Part shown: positions 1 through 9,538 of the stretch, piece by piece
Numbering within the stretch: position 1 is the stretch's first letter
Layout of the letters: each line of letters begins with the position of its first letter
Assembly: GCA_937934685.1 (NCBI GenBank)
Contig: CALGYU010000090.1
Coordinates: forward strand, 1-45,990
Direction of reading: 5' to 3'
Origin: an uncultured Acholeplasma sp.
Lineage (GTDB): Bacteria; Bacillota_I; Bacilli_A; Acholeplasmatales; Acholeplasmataceae
Length of the DNA: 45,990 nucleotides
The notes under the pieces: generated by a model
Databases searched by the model: none
What the model saw: the letters and a program-made list of their open reading frames with translations, nothing else
What the model was told of the DNA's origin: nothing
Made by a program: the position numbers and the translations under genes

Positions 1-9
1 TTTCTAATA

Positions 10-86
<77 letters not shown>

Positions 87-103
87 GTATTCCAGCAATA
101 TTT

Positions 104-132
104 ATTATACACTAATCATTGCTGGTTGTAAA
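104..132 (-). promoter_or_regulatory. Promoter of tRNA-Arg
   Basis: On the minus strand TTTACA (132-127) and TATAAT (109-104) are separated by exactly 17 bases, a near-perfect sigma-A promoter. The expected start lies about 10 bases before the tRNA 5' end. A perfect 8-bp inverted repeat, CCAGCAAT/ATTGCTGG (92-99 and 118-125), brackets the -10 box. Confidence 0.85.
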
Positions 133-144
133 GCCTTTTTAAAA

Positions 145-1995
145 CTATTTTTCATCAAATTGGGAATTGTATAAATCTGCATAAAATCCTTTAGTTTCTA
201 AGAGTTGATGGTGTGTTCCTTGTTCGATGATGTTACCATCTTTCATCACTAAAATGAGATCTGCGTTTTTAATGGTTGATAATCTGTGCGCTATCACAAA
301 GCTTGTTCTGCCACTCATTAAGTTATCCATTGCACTTTGGATGAGTCTTTCTGTTCTGGTATCGACATTTGATGTTGCTTCATCTAAGATTAGCATTGGT
401 TTATTAGATAGCATGGCTCTTGCGATAGTGATTAATTGTCTTTGTCCTTGGCTTATGTTTGTGCCATCTTCATTTAACATGAATTCATAGGTGTTAGGTA
501 AGGATTTTACAAAGTGGTTGATTTGAGCGGATTTTGATGCTTTTTTAACTTCATCAAAGCTCTTATCATAAGATCCATAACGAATATTTTCATTGATCGT
601 TCCTTCAAAAAGCCAAGTATCTTGTAAAACCATTCCAAAGAGTGCTCTCACTTCTTCTCTTTTTAAATCAAAGATATTAACACCATCTATTAATATTTCA
701 CCGCTTGTAATATCATAAAATCTCATGAGTAAATTAACCATGGTGGTTTTTCCTGCTCCGGTTGGTCCTACGATAGCAACCATTTGTCCGGCTTTAACTT
801 TAGCACTAAAGCCTTTAATGATTTCTTTATCTTTTTCATATCCAAAATGGACGTTTCTAAATTCAACATCTCCTTTAAATTCAGGAATAGATGTTTGTTT
901 GTGTGTTTCATCCTCTTCTTCTTTTGCGTCTAGTAATAAAAAGATTCTTTCTGCTGCCGCAGCAATCTGTTGTAAGATGCTTGCAGTACTTCCTAATTGT
1001 TGGATAGGTTGATTAACTTGTCTGGTGTATTGAATATAAGTCATTAAGAATCCTGGATCTAATTGTCCTGACATGATAAGAAGGGAACCAAATAAAACTA
1101 CCCCTATGTATGATAAGTTTCCAAAAAACATTTGTACAGGAAACATAATGCCTGAGATGAATTGTGATTTCCATGAACTATTATATAAATCATCATTTTG
1201 TTCATCAAATAATTTTCTAGATTCATTTTGGTGATTAAATAATTTAACTACAGTATGTCCACTATAAACCTCTTCTACGTGTCCATTGAGTTCTCCATAT
1301 GATCTGGCTTGTTGGCGGAAAAACTTTTGACTGATTCTAACAAAGTTTGTAGCAACCAATAAGCTTAATACAACGCCTGTGGTGACGATTAAAGCCATTT
1401 GCCAGTGAATCACAAACATCATGGTTAAAATGCTTGTTACAAGGCTTATGGATCTAAATATTTCTGAAATACTTTGAGTTAATGTTGCATTAATGGTTTC
1501 CACATCGTTAGTCGATCTACTTAGGATATCTCCAAATTGGTAGGTATCAAAAAATGAAAGTGGTAAATGATTGATTTTATTGGCTAAGTCTCTTCTAAGT
1601 TGGTAGGTTAGGTTTTGAGTCACTTTAATGAGTAGAAACCCTTGGATGTAACTTAAAAGGTTGGCTAGTAAATAGTTGGTTAAAAGAAGGATGAATAATT
1701 TGTTTAATGTTAAACTCCATACCTTAGGAATAATCCAAACAGTGCCTGTTGAGGTTCCTTGTTGGATTTTTGATATTTCTGTTAAAATAACACCTAATAA
1801 GAATGGTCCTGATACGGTTAATAAAGCTGCAACAATCGCAAAGAAAGCTGCTGTAAAGATTCTAGTATAATATGGTCTTAGATAAACCAGTAGTTTTTTC
1901 ATCGTACCTTTAAAGTCTTGTGCTTTTTCAAATCTAGCACCTTTACCCATTGGAACTGGTTTGGAAGAATGGTTTTGTTTGTTATTTTTATCCAT
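145..1995 (-). CDS. Heterodimeric ABC exporter, catalytic half (LmrD/BmrD/TM288-like)
   Basis: This 616-residue protein has an N-terminal six-helix exporter domain and a C-terminal ATPase. Walker A is GPTGAGKTT, the signature is ISQGQ, Walker B reads LILDEATSNVD with the catalytic Glu, and the switch His is in VIAHRLST. It is therefore the half with a full catalytic residue set. The start is placed at MDKNNKQN because AGGAGG lies nine bases upstream; an upstream in-frame ATG would reach back into the partner gene. It starts one base after the partner's stop and is cotranscribed with it. Known relatives form drug or lipid exporters in the membrane; the substrate here is unknown. The N-terminus (about 30 residues) is basic and polar, longer than in the partner. 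Confidence 0.9.
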   Translation of the reverse strand: MDKNNKQNHSSKPVPMGKGARFEKAQDFKGTMKKLLVYLRPYYTRIFTAAFFAIVAALLTVSGPFLLGVILTEISKIQQGTSTGTVWIIPKVWSLTLNKLFILLLTNYLLANLLSYIQGFLLIKVTQNLTYQLRRDLANKINHLPLSFFDTYQFGDILSRSTNDVETINATLTQSISEIFRSISLVTSILTMMFVIHWQMALIVTTGVVLSLLVATNFVRISQKFFRQQARSYGELNGHVEEVYSGHTVVKLFNHQNESRKLFDEQNDDLYNSSWKSQFISGIMFPVQMFFGNLSYIGVVLFGSLLIMSGQLDPGFLMTYIQYTRQVNQPIQQLGSTASILQQIAAAAERIFLLLDAKEEEDETHKQTSIPEFKGDVEFRNVHFGYEKDKEIIKGFSAKVKAGQMVAIVGPTGAGKTTMVNLLMRFYDITSGEILIDGVNIFDLKREEVRALFGMVLQDTWLFEGTINENIRYGSYDKSFDEVKKASKSAQINHFVKSLPNTYEFMLNEDGTNISQGQRQLITIARAMLSNKPMLILDEATSNVDTRTERLIQSAMDNLMSGRTSFVIAHRLSTIKNADLILVMKDGNIIEQGTHHQLLETKGFYADLYNSQFDEK

Positions 1996-1996
1996 T

Positions 1997-3751
1997 TTAC
2001 AATTCCTCCTCTGATAATTGTGATTGAGCAATTTCTAAATAAATTGGACAGTTTTTTAATAATTCATGGTGTTTTCCGATACCTACGATTTTCCCTTCAT
2101 CTAAAACAATGATCTGATCTGCATCTTTGATGGTATTAATTCTTTGAGCCACAATTAAAATGGTTGCTTCTATATTTTCTCTTATGGCTTTTCTTAAGTT
2201 TTTATCGGTTTTAAAATCTAAGGCAGAAAAAGAATCATCAAAAATTAAGATTTTAGCTTGTGATGCTAATGCTCTTGCGATTGATAATCTTTGACGTTGT
2301 CCACCTGAAACGTTACTACCACCTTGTGTAATTTCTTGGTTATATTGTTTTTCATAGTTTAAAATAAAATCTTCTGCTTGTGCGATTTTAGCAGCTTTTT
2401 TAATAGATTCTTCTGTGGCTAAATCTGAAAAGCCAATGTTTGATTGTATCGTTCCTTTAAAGAGATTTCCTTTTTGTGGTACATATCCAATATGTTCATA
2501 TAATGAATTTAGTTCAATCTCTTTAATAGAGATGCCATCAATTAAAATCTCTCCACTGGTAATATCATAAAGCCTTGGTAGAAGATTGATTAAAGTGGAT
2601 TTTCCTGATCCTGTTGAACCAATAAAAGCTGTTACTTCATTAGGTTTTGCTGTGAAGTTGATGTTTGATAAAACTGGTTCTTCTGATCCTGGATATTGGA
2701 AATAAACGTCTTTAAACTCAATGAGACCTTCAATATTTTCTGGTAAGACAATAGGATCTTTGCTATTTTGAATCACGATTGGTTTATCGATTACTTCCAT
2801 GATACGTTTTGCTGAGATAGATGCTCTAGGGATTGAGATTAAGATATTAGTTAACATCATAAATGACATGATGGTTCTGTTGCTATATTGAATTAAGGCA
2901 CTTAAATCTCCTCCAGTAAACTGTGAGTTTACTGTTACAATGCCTGTTTTTACAGCAAAATATGCCATGGCAAGTCCTGTAAATCCCATAATCAAACTAG
3001 CACCTGGCCACATGATAGTAAAGATTCGATTGACAAAGATATTTAATTTTCTACTATCATCTGCTACTTTACTGACCTTTTCTTTTTGAAAGGATTCCAT
3101 GTTATAAGCTCTAACTACTTTTAATCCTTTTAAGTTTTCTCTGGTAACTAAGTTTTGTTTATCTACTAATTTTTGCATTTTACCAAATTTAGGTACGGTT
3201 AAAATAAAGACTGTTGCTAGTAAGATGATTAAAGCAGAGATAGATGCGACTAAAATCATAGATAGACTTGGTTGTTTTGAAAGAGCCATAGTGATAGCTC
3301 CCACCGCCATGAAAGGCGTTAAAATAACCATTCTTAACAACATGTTTACTGTCATTTGAACGGTTTGAATATCATTGGTTGTTCTAGTGATTAAAGATGA
3401 AACTGTAATTTCATCTATTTCTGTTAAAGAAAATTGCTCGATTTTCTTATAGACTTCTTCTCTTAATTTTTTAGCGTATTTCGCAGATACTCTTGATTCT
3501 AAAAAGCCCCCTGCGATAGTGACCGTGATACTAGCCAGTGTAATCCCTAGCATTTGTAGTGCTAAGTATAAGATTTCTGTTCTAGCTTCTGGGACTGGAA
3601 TGATGCCTGAAAAGCCATCATTGGCACGGTCAAAGATTTGGCCCATATAGTTTGGTAAAGCCAAATCTAAAAGGGCTCTGGCCGCAACCAAGATAAAGAT
3701 AAATAAAATAGAAAGGATATATGGTTTTAAGTATCTAAATGTTTTTATCAT
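1997..3751 (-). CDS. Heterodimeric ABC exporter, degenerate half (LmrC/BmrC/TM287-like)
   Basis: A 584-residue membrane exporter half with six predicted helices and a C-terminal ATPase (Walker A GSTGSGKST near residue 380, signature NVSGGQ). Two catalytic positions are altered: the Walker B Glu is Asp (LIFDDSFSALD) and the switch His is Gln (LIVAQRINT). This is the pattern of the degenerate nucleotide site in TM287-type subunits. It therefore almost certainly pairs with the next gene, which carries the intact residues. An AGGTGG sits 11 bases before the ATG. A strong promoter with a palindrome between its two boxes lies upstream, suggesting repressor-controlled expression, as is common for multidrug pumps. 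The substrate cannot be read from sequence. Confidence 0.9.
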   Translation of the reverse strand: MIKTFRYLKPYILSILFIFILVAARALLDLALPNYMGQIFDRANDGFSGIIPVPEARTEILYLALQMLGITLASITVTIAGGFLESRVSAKYAKKLREEVYKKIEQFSLTEIDEITVSSLITRTTNDIQTVQMTVNMLLRMVILTPFMAVGAITMALSKQPSLSMILVASISALIILLATVFILTVPKFGKMQKLVDKQNLVTRENLKGLKVVRAYNMESFQKEKVSKVADDSRKLNIFVNRIFTIMWPGASLIMGFTGLAMAYFAVKTGIVTVNSQFTGGDLSALIQYSNRTIMSFMMLTNILISIPRASISAKRIMEVIDKPIVIQNSKDPIVLPENIEGLIEFKDVYFQYPGSEEPVLSNINFTAKPNEVTAFIGSTGSGKSTLINLLPRLYDITSGEILIDGISIKEIELNSLYEHIGYVPQKGNLFKGTIQSNIGFSDLATEESIKKAAKIAQAEDFILNYEKQYNQEITQGGSNVSGGQRQRLSIARALASQAKILIFDDSFSALDFKTDKNLRKAIRENIEATILIVAQRINTIKDADQIIVLDEGKIVGIGKHHELLKNCPIYLEIAQSQLSEEEL

Positions 3752-3791
3752 ATGTTGTTATACCACCTTTTTTTGATTAATATTATGATTG

Positions 3792-3820
3792 ATTATACTA
3801 TTCATAGTATGCAATGTAAA
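3792..3820 (-). promoter_or_regulatory. Promoter and palindromic operator of the ABC exporter pair
   Basis: On the minus strand TTTACA (3820-3815) and TATAAT (3797-3792) are 17 bases apart. Between and overlapping them is a perfect inverted repeat, ATACTAT-N2-ATAGTAT (3795-3810). It would place a dimeric repressor squarely on the promoter. No regulator gene is adjacent, so its identity is unknown. Confidence 0.75.
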
Positions 3821-3821
3821 G

Positions 3822-3843
3822 AAAAAGGGCTTAGGCCCTTTTT
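3822..3843 (-). terminator. Terminator of the phoH-to-trmK operon
   Basis: A 9-bp hairpin, AAAAAGGGC/GCCCTTTTT with a 4-base loop, is followed on the minus strand by a T-rich tract. The trmK stop codon (3831-3833) lies in the loop. Confidence 0.85.
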
Positions 3844-4445
3844 TCTAAACACTTTAATTTAAATTCGAAATCTGATTTCTTATCTTCATCTACTTTTGGG
3901 TATATTTCTTGATAGTATTTTAATAGATGTTGATAGTATTTTTTGCTTTCTGGCTTTGTTTTTAAGATAGGTCCTAAAAATAAGTCTTCTTTGGTTAAAG
4001 ACATGTTGCCTTTGGTTACTTTGATGAATACATAGTAGAATTTATCAAAAATAACATGTTCATCGATGATTTTAAAGCCTTGTTTCATAAGATTTTCTCT
4101 TAGATGTTCGTGTTTATCGTTTGCGCCTAATAAAAAGTGTTTTCTATGATCACTTGCATGGCTTAAAATATCTAAAATCGTATGACTTCCCATGCCACAT
4201 ATGATGGCTAGGTCATACTCGTCTTTGATGTTTTTAAAACCATCGGTTAAATAAAATTTAACCTCATAATCTTTTAAATTGTTTTTAGCACTTTCTAATG
4301 GTTTTTCTCTTAGATCTGCAGCAATCGCTTTTTTTATATAGCCTTTTTTAAAGGCTTTTTTTAAGACTAGGCCGTGATCTGTCCCAATATCAATGACGGT
4401 ATCATATCCTTTGGTGAGACTAGCGATAAAGTCTATTCTCTTCAT
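3831..4445 (-). CDS. trmK: tRNA (adenine22-N1)-methyltransferase TrmK
   Basis: 204 residues. It methylates N1 of A22 in tRNA using S-adenosylmethionine. The SAM-binding motif VIDIGTDHG is at residues 17-25, followed by the family motif IICGMGSHTI, in a Rossmann-like fold with a C-terminal helical tail. It follows rpoD directly, as yqfN/trmK follows sigA in Bacillus, with an ATGA overlap (rpoD stop TGA, trmK start ATG), so translation is probably coupled. The N-terminus is a little shorter than in Bacillus. It is the last gene of the long housekeeping operon and is ended by an overlapping terminator. Confidence 0.9.
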   Translation of the reverse strand: MKRIDFIASLTKGYDTVIDIGTDHGLVLKKAFKKGYIKKAIAADLREKPLESAKNNLKDYEVKFYLTDGFKNIKDEYDLAIICGMGSHTILDILSHASDHRKHFLLGANDKHEHLRENLMKQGFKIIDEHVIFDKFYYVFIKVTKGNMSLTKEDLFLGPILKTKPESKKYYQHLLKYYQEIYPKVDEDKKSDFEFKLKCLEKRA

Positions 4446-5695
4446 TTTTTACCTGTGTATAATTCTTTTAATTTATTTTGTCTCGCTGGAGATCTTAATC
4501 TTCTTAATGCTTTGGCTTCAATTTGACGGATTCTTTCTCTGGTAACACCAAATTCACGTCCTACTTCTTCTAAAGTATGAGTTTTTCCATCAATTAAACC
4601 ATAACGCATTCTAAGTACTTTTTCTTCTCTATCTGTTAATGATTCTTCTAAGATTTCATCTAAGGTTTTTTGAATCATTTCTTGCATCATAAAGTCATGT
4701 GGTGTTAAAGCATTTGGATCGCTAATGAAGTCGCCTAGGGTTGAGTCTTCTTCTTCCCCAACTGGTGCTTCAAGTGAGATTGGCTCTTTAGCGATTCTTT
4801 GAATGTCTTGAACTTTTTCTGGTGTTACACCCATTTTATCCGCAATTTCAGCAACGGTTGCTTCTCTACCTAATTCTTGTACCAATTGACGTTGGATACG
4901 AATCATTTTATTGATAGTTTCTACCATGTGAACCGGAATTCTAATGGTTCTAGCTTGGTCAGCAACGGCTCTTGTAATGGCTTGTCTAATCCACCATGTA
5001 GCGTATGTAGAAAATTTAAATCCTTTTTCATAATCAAATTTGTCTACTGCTCGCATTAAGCCCATGTTTCCTTCTTGTATTAAGTCTAGGAATAATAGTC
5101 CACGTCCAACATATCTTTTTGCAATAGAAACAACCAAGCGATAGTTTGCTTCAACTAATTTGTCTTTAGCAAAATCGGCTTTATAAACGATATTTTCTAG
5201 TTCTTCAACATCTTCTTGAGAAATTTCTAGTTCACCGTTTTTAAAGTTTTCTAGTTGTTCAAGTGCGGTTCTTCCGTGTGAGACCATCATGGCGTATTTT
5301 CTTTCTTCATCAATATTTAATAAAGGAATTTGACCAATTTCTTTTAAATACATTCTAACTGGGTCATCTACTTTAACTGTAGTCGCAATTTTTTCAATGT
5401 TTAAAAGTTCTTCTTCTTCAATGTCTTCTACTTCTAAACTGCTTAAAGAAAATTCATCTGGTTCTGTTTCTTCTTCTAATCCACTGATGTCTAAATCATC
5501 TGTGTCTAACTCCAGTTCTTCTTCTAGTTCTTCATCATCTGAGACAACGTCGATGTCTTTTAACATTAAAGCTTTTTCGACTTCTAAGTAAAGGTTCTTA
5601 TCTTTTTTGGTATGTTTGATAAGATCTGCTGGCGTTAGTAATTGTGCCTTGCCTGCTTTTTTGACTAACGCTTCTATTATTTTTTCAAAATCCAT
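4442..5695 (-). CDS. rpoD: Primary sigma factor RpoD (SigA)
   Basis: 417 residues; the housekeeping sigma subunit of RNA polymerase. A short region 1.1 (about residues 1-50) precedes a strongly acidic linker (about 53-100, rich in Asp/Glu). Region 1.2 starts at DPVRMYLKEIGQIPLL (111-126). Region 2 holds FSTYATWWIRQAI (228-240), and region 4.2 is TLEEVGREFGVTRERIRQIEAKALRRLR (374-401, key residues RERIRQIE). Its consensus fits the many TTGACA-17-TATAAT promoters seen here. It starts one base after the dnaG stop, with a GGGGG ribosome-binding stretch inside the dnaG end, and ends in TGA overlapping trmK. The order dnaG-rpoD-trmK is classic Firmicutes. Confidence 0.98.
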   Translation of the reverse strand: MDFEKIIEALVKKAGKAQLLTPADLIKHTKKDKNLYLEVEKALMLKDIDVVSDDEELEEELELDTDDLDISGLEEETEPDEFSLSSLEVEDIEEEELLNIEKIATTVKVDDPVRMYLKEIGQIPLLNIDEERKYAMMVSHGRTALEQLENFKNGELEISQEDVEELENIVYKADFAKDKLVEANYRLVVSIAKRYVGRGLLFLDLIQEGNMGLMRAVDKFDYEKGFKFSTYATWWIRQAITRAVADQARTIRIPVHMVETINKMIRIQRQLVQELGREATVAEIADKMGVTPEKVQDIQRIAKEPISLEAPVGEEEDSTLGDFISDPNALTPHDFMMQEMIQKTLDEILEESLTDREEKVLRMRYGLIDGKTHTLEEVGREFGVTRERIRQIEAKALRRLRSPARQNKLKELYTGKK

Positions 5696-5696
5696 T

Positions 5697-7463
5697 TTAT
5701 GACCCCCATTTTTTTTGTTTGCTATTTTGTAGTTCCGTAATTCTTTTTAACATACTGTGTTTATCTGCTTGATCTGTTATTTCTGTGATTTGTTTTAATA
5801 AATCTTTTAATTCTTTTTCTTCTTTATAAACAACGTTGATTAGATGAATGGATTCATCTATTTCATCTAGATTTTTAAAGGTTTTCTTTTCTTTCCAGTC
5901 TATGTGATTTATGACTTTATTTAAGATGTCATTATATTCTGGATAGGTTTTCATGAAATGTTCTAAGTCTATTTTATCTGATTCATATGTTTGATAAGTC
6001 TCTGCGATTTTCTCAAAAATGATGATCATTCTATGGTCAGACATTTCGTGAAAGTTTAGTTTATCTAAGATGTATCTTAAATAATCTGGTCTTTGTAAGA
6101 CCTCTCCTAATAAAGTTAATTCTGTCCAAGTGTATTTGTTAATGCCGATGCTATCAATGATTGGTTTTTGAACGATGAATGGATCATTTGGTTCTGGATA
6201 GTTGGTGACCAAGCGTCCGGTTAGGGCAATTTGCAGTCCTAGTTCTTTTGTTATTTTGTTTTCATATAACTTTTTAATGTTTGGATCAGCGTATCTGAAA
6301 ACAGCTTGAAGTTCTCTTTTTAAGTCATTGATGTGTAAAGCATTTTTTAAATCTTTATGTTCAATTGCATTTAAGTATCTAAATTCATAAGGATCAACTA
6401 CATTGGTTTTAAATAACTCACGATAAGATGCTTCACCGTGTTTTTTAACATAATCATCTGGATCTAGTTTATTTGGTATATTTAAAATAGATACTTTCAT
6501 TTGATTTTTTAAAAAGAGATCTGATGCTTTAATGGCTGAGCTTTTTCCTGCTTGATCTCCATCATAGGCGATGATGACTTCATTGACGTTATTTTTAATG
6601 AGTTTAACTTGGTTTTCTGTTAACGCAGTTCCCATGGTTGCAACACTATGAGTTAAGCCTGATTTATGAGAAGCTAAGACATCGAAAAATCCTTCGTATA
6701 AAATGATTTTGTTTTGTCTTCTAACCTCGCTTTGACTTTCATGAAAATGATATAAGACTTCCCCTTTTTTAAAAATAGGGGTCTCTGGGCTATTCATGTA
6801 TTTTACTTGCTCATTTTTATCTAAAGTTCTGCCTGAAAAACCAACGACTTTTCCTTGTGGGTTAGTAATTGGAAAGACAAGTCTTGATCTAAATAAATCA
6901 TAGTAGTTGCCTTCATCATTTTGTTTAACTAATCCTAAAGCAATCATGTCTGATACATTATATCCCTTATCTCTTAATAATAAGTAAAGGGCATCAATTT
7001 CTTTTGGAGACCATCCAATTTGAAATTGTTCAATTAATGTTTGATTGATGTTTCTTTTTTCTAAGTAGGTTAAGGCATTTTGTCCTTGTTTGGTGTTTTT
7101 TAAACTAAACTGGTAAAACAAAGAAGCCTCTTCCATCATTTGGTAATATTTTTCATTAGGATCTTTTTTTGCTTTTTGATGTTCTACTTTTAAGCCTAAT
7201 CTTTCTCCTAATTCATAAATAGCTTGTGAAAAAGGAATGTTTTTAATTTTACTGTAGAAAGTAAGTGGTTGGCCTCCTTCCTTACAAGACATACAGACCG
7301 CAATATTTTTTTCTGGTGAAACAGAAAATGAAGGTGTGTTTTCTTGATGGAAAGGGCATAAACCCATAAAGTTTTTACCTCTTTTTTCTAGTTGTACAAA
7401 TTCGCTAACTAAATCAACGATATTTGTTTCTTCATTTATCTTTTGAATGATATTATCGTTCAT
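5697..7463 (-). CDS. dnaG: DNA primase DnaG
   Basis: 588 residues. It makes RNA primers at the replication fork and works with the replicative helicase. The N-terminal CHC2 zinc finger has C36, H39, C57 and C60 (CPFHQ and CMSC). The catalytic core follows, with a Toprim domain showing ILYEGFFDVLAS and the acidic IIAYDGDQAGKSS. The C-terminal part (from about residue 430) is the helicase-binding type and is poorly conserved. Start ATG is preceded by AAGGAG. It lies between glyS (18-base gap) and rpoD (1-base gap) in the operon, linking replication, transcription and translation genes as in Bacillus. Confidence 0.97.
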   Translation of the reverse strand: MNDNIIQKINEETNIVDLVSEFVQLEKRGKNFMGLCPFHQENTPSFSVSPEKNIAVCMSCKEGGQPLTFYSKIKNIPFSQAIYELGERLGLKVEHQKAKKDPNEKYYQMMEEASLFYQFSLKNTKQGQNALTYLEKRNINQTLIEQFQIGWSPKEIDALYLLLRDKGYNVSDMIALGLVKQNDEGNYYDLFRSRLVFPITNPQGKVVGFSGRTLDKNEQVKYMNSPETPIFKKGEVLYHFHESQSEVRRQNKIILYEGFFDVLASHKSGLTHSVATMGTALTENQVKLIKNNVNEVIIAYDGDQAGKSSAIKASDLFLKNQMKVSILNIPNKLDPDDYVKKHGEASYRELFKTNVVDPYEFRYLNAIEHKDLKNALHINDLKRELQAVFRYADPNIKKLYENKITKELGLQIALTGRLVTNYPEPNDPFIVQKPIIDSIGINKYTWTELTLLGEVLQRPDYLRYILDKLNFHEMSDHRMIIIFEKIAETYQTYESDKIDLEHFMKTYPEYNDILNKVINHIDWKEKKTFKNLDEIDESIHLINVVYKEEKELKDLLKQITEITDQADKHSMLKRITELQNSKQKKWGS

Positions 7464-7481
7464 TTTTTTAGCTCCTTTTTC

Positions 7482-8849
7482 TTAGAATTGTAAGTATTTT
7501 TCTACGTAATCTCTAATTTCGCTGATCTTGATTCTATCTTGTGCCATGGTATCACGATGTCTAATGGTCACTGTATCATCTTCTAATGTTTGATGATCAA
7601 CTGTCACACAAAATGGTGTTCCAATGGCATCTTGACGTCTATATCTTTTACCAATGTTTTGTGTTTCATCATAAGTTACATCAAAATAGTTAGATAGTTT
7701 GGTTTGAATTTCTAAAGCTTTATCTGCATGTAGTTTTTTAACCAAAGGTAAAACTGCTACTTTATATGGTGCTAAGAATGGATGTATTTTTAACACTTGG
7801 CGTGTTTCTCCATCTTCTAAAACTTCATCTTCTAAACTATTAGATAAGAAGGCTAAAAATAATCTTTCTACCCCAACTGATGGTTCAATCACGTAAGGAA
7901 TGTATCTTTCGTTGGTTTCTGGATCTAGATAGCTTAAATCTTCTTTTGAGTGATTTTGGTGAGCTGTTAAGTCAAAGTTTGTTCTAGATGCAACGCCCCA
8001 TAATTCATCAAACCCCCAAGGGAATTTGTATTGAATATCGGTTGTTGCATTAGAGTAATGACTTAGTGCTTCTGGTTTATGGTCATCATATCTTAGGTTA
8101 TCTTTTGATAAGCCTAAATGAGTTAACCAATCCATACAATATTTCTTCCAGTAAGCAAAGTTTTCTAATTCTGTTCCTGGTTTGACAAAATATTGTAATT
8201 CCATTTGTTCAAACTCTCTGGTTCTAAAAATAAAGTTTCCAGGTGTAATTTCGTTTCTAAATGATTTTCCTACTTGAGCAATCCCAAATGGAATTTTCTT
8301 TCTTGACGTTCTTTGAACGTTTTTAAAGTTAATGAAAATTCCTTGTGCTGTTTCAGGTCTTAAATAAATTTGGTTGGCTTGTTCTAAAACAACCCCTTGG
8401 TATGTTTGGAACATCATGTTAAAGGCTCTAATGGGTGCCCATTCCATTTTTCCACATGTTGGACATTTGATTTTATGTTCAACAATATAATCATACATTT
8501 TTTCATTTGACCAACCATCTGCGTTGGTACCATCAAATTCTAATAATAGTTTATCTGCTCTAAAACGGTTGTTACAAGAACGACATTCTGTTAATGGGTC
8601 ACTAAATCCTCCAACGTGTCCACTGGCAACCCATACTTGTGGGTTAAGTAGAATTGAGGTATCTACTAAAACGTTGTTTGGTGTTTCTCTTTGGAATTTT
8701 TTGATCCATGCTTGTTTGATGTTGTTTTTTAAAAGTGATCCGAGTGGGCCGTAATCCCAAGTGTTTGCTAAACCTCCGTAGATTTCACTTCCTTGGTAAA
8801 CAAATCCCGTTGTTTTTGCATATTGTACAAGTTTATCTAACGTAACCAT
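7482..8849 (-). CDS. glyS: Glycyl-tRNA synthetase, single-chain dimeric type
   Basis: 455 residues; a class II synthetase charging tRNA-Gly. N-terminal motif TTGFVYQGSEIYGGLANTWDYGPLG is typical of the alpha2-type enzyme. Motif 2 (IAQVGKSFRNEITPGNFIFRTREFEQME) and motif 3 (EPSVGVERLFLAFL) are clear, followed by the anticodon-binding domain. Cys pairs in CRSCNNRF and CPTCGK suggest the zinc-like insertion of this family. Bacillus has a two-gene glyQ-glyS alpha2beta2 enzyme at this same operon position, so the system has been swapped for the single-chain form. The gap upstream (23 bases) leaves no room for a T-box leader. Confidence 0.96.
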   Translation of the reverse strand: MVTLDKLVQYAKTTGFVYQGSEIYGGLANTWDYGPLGSLLKNNIKQAWIKKFQRETPNNVLVDTSILLNPQVWVASGHVGGFSDPLTECRSCNNRFRADKLLLEFDGTNADGWSNEKMYDYIVEHKIKCPTCGKMEWAPIRAFNMMFQTYQGVVLEQANQIYLRPETAQGIFINFKNVQRTSRKKIPFGIAQVGKSFRNEITPGNFIFRTREFEQMELQYFVKPGTELENFAYWKKYCMDWLTHLGLSKDNLRYDDHKPEALSHYSNATTDIQYKFPWGFDELWGVASRTNFDLTAHQNHSKEDLSYLDPETNERYIPYVIEPSVGVERLFLAFLSNSLEDEVLEDGETRQVLKIHPFLAPYKVAVLPLVKKLHADKALEIQTKLSNYFDVTYDETQNIGKRYRRQDAIGTPFCVTVDHQTLEDDTVTIRHRDTMAQDRIKISEIRDYVEKYLQF

Positions 8850-8872
8850 CTTAATTTCATGCTCCTTTAGCT

Positions 8873-9538
8873 TTATCTTAATGTTTTTAGTTCTGTTTGT
8901 GTATAGGCTTGATAGTATTGATAAATGAAGCTTTCTAGTTTTTTAATTTTCTCTAGTTTACCAATTTTATCGCTTTGATATGGAAAGTATAGTTTTAAAA
9001 GTTCGGTTGTCTCTTTGACATCTAAACTGATAGGATGACTTTCATCTTCATAAATGAGTCTATTTAATAATAGACTAAATCCTTTAACTTTTCTTCCATC
9101 TGGTGTTAAGTTTAAATGATATCCAATGATTGGCAGTATTTTTACTGCAAAACTTAAGTAACCCGTTTCTAATGTTTCAAGTGCTTCGATGAGATTTTGA
9201 TAAATGAGTGTATGTTCATCATTTTCAGTAATTATTTTATCGATAATTTCTAACATCAAAGCGGTTTTTTTTGTTTGGTGGTAATCATTTTTTATATGGG
9301 TATGTTCGTTTAATAATTTACCATTTGATAATCGATACATGTTCTTTTCTTTTTCATCAAATTCAATTAAATTTAAGTACTGCGTTAAAATTCGGTCATT
9401 ATGATTCACTTTTTGTGCTCCTTGAGCAACTAAAGTGAGTTTTCCTTTTTTTGTATAAACAAAGACTAATTTTGAGTTTTCTTTATACGGCATGACCTTA
9501 TAAATTAAACCTTTGAGTCTATTCTGTTCCATAACCAT
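8873..9538 (-). CDS. recO: DNA repair protein RecO
   Basis: 221 residues. RecO loads RecA and anneals single strands in the RecFOR pathway. It has an N-terminal OB-fold (LKGLIYKVMPYKENSKLVFVYTKKGKLTLVAQGAQK) and a helical C-terminal domain. The cysteine zinc site found in many RecO proteins is not visible. Assignment rests on this N-terminus and on the position between era and glyS, where recO sits in Bacillus. Two closely spaced ATGs (9538 and 9532) are possible starts and no strong ribosome site separates them. It overlaps the end of era by about 20 bases, so expression is translationally coupled. Confidence 0.85.
   Translation of the reverse strand: MVMEQNRLKGLIYKVMPYKENSKLVFVYTKKGKLTLVAQGAQKVNHNDRILTQYLNLIEFDEKEKNMYRLSNGKLLNEHTHIKNDYHQTKKTALMLEIIDKIITENDEHTLIYQNLIEALETLETGYLSFAVKILPIIGYHLNLTPDGRKVKGFSLLLNRLIYEDESHPISLDVKETTELLKLYFPYQSDKIGKLEKIKKLESFIYQYYQAYTQTELKTLR

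Noticed and set aside
5397..5591. Serine-rich plus-strand open frame opposite rpoD
   Set aside because: It is the antisense shadow of the acidic Asp/Glu linker of RpoD.
8850..8872. T-box leader before glyS
   Set aside because: The gap to recO is only 23 bases; no room for a T-box and the genes are in one operon.
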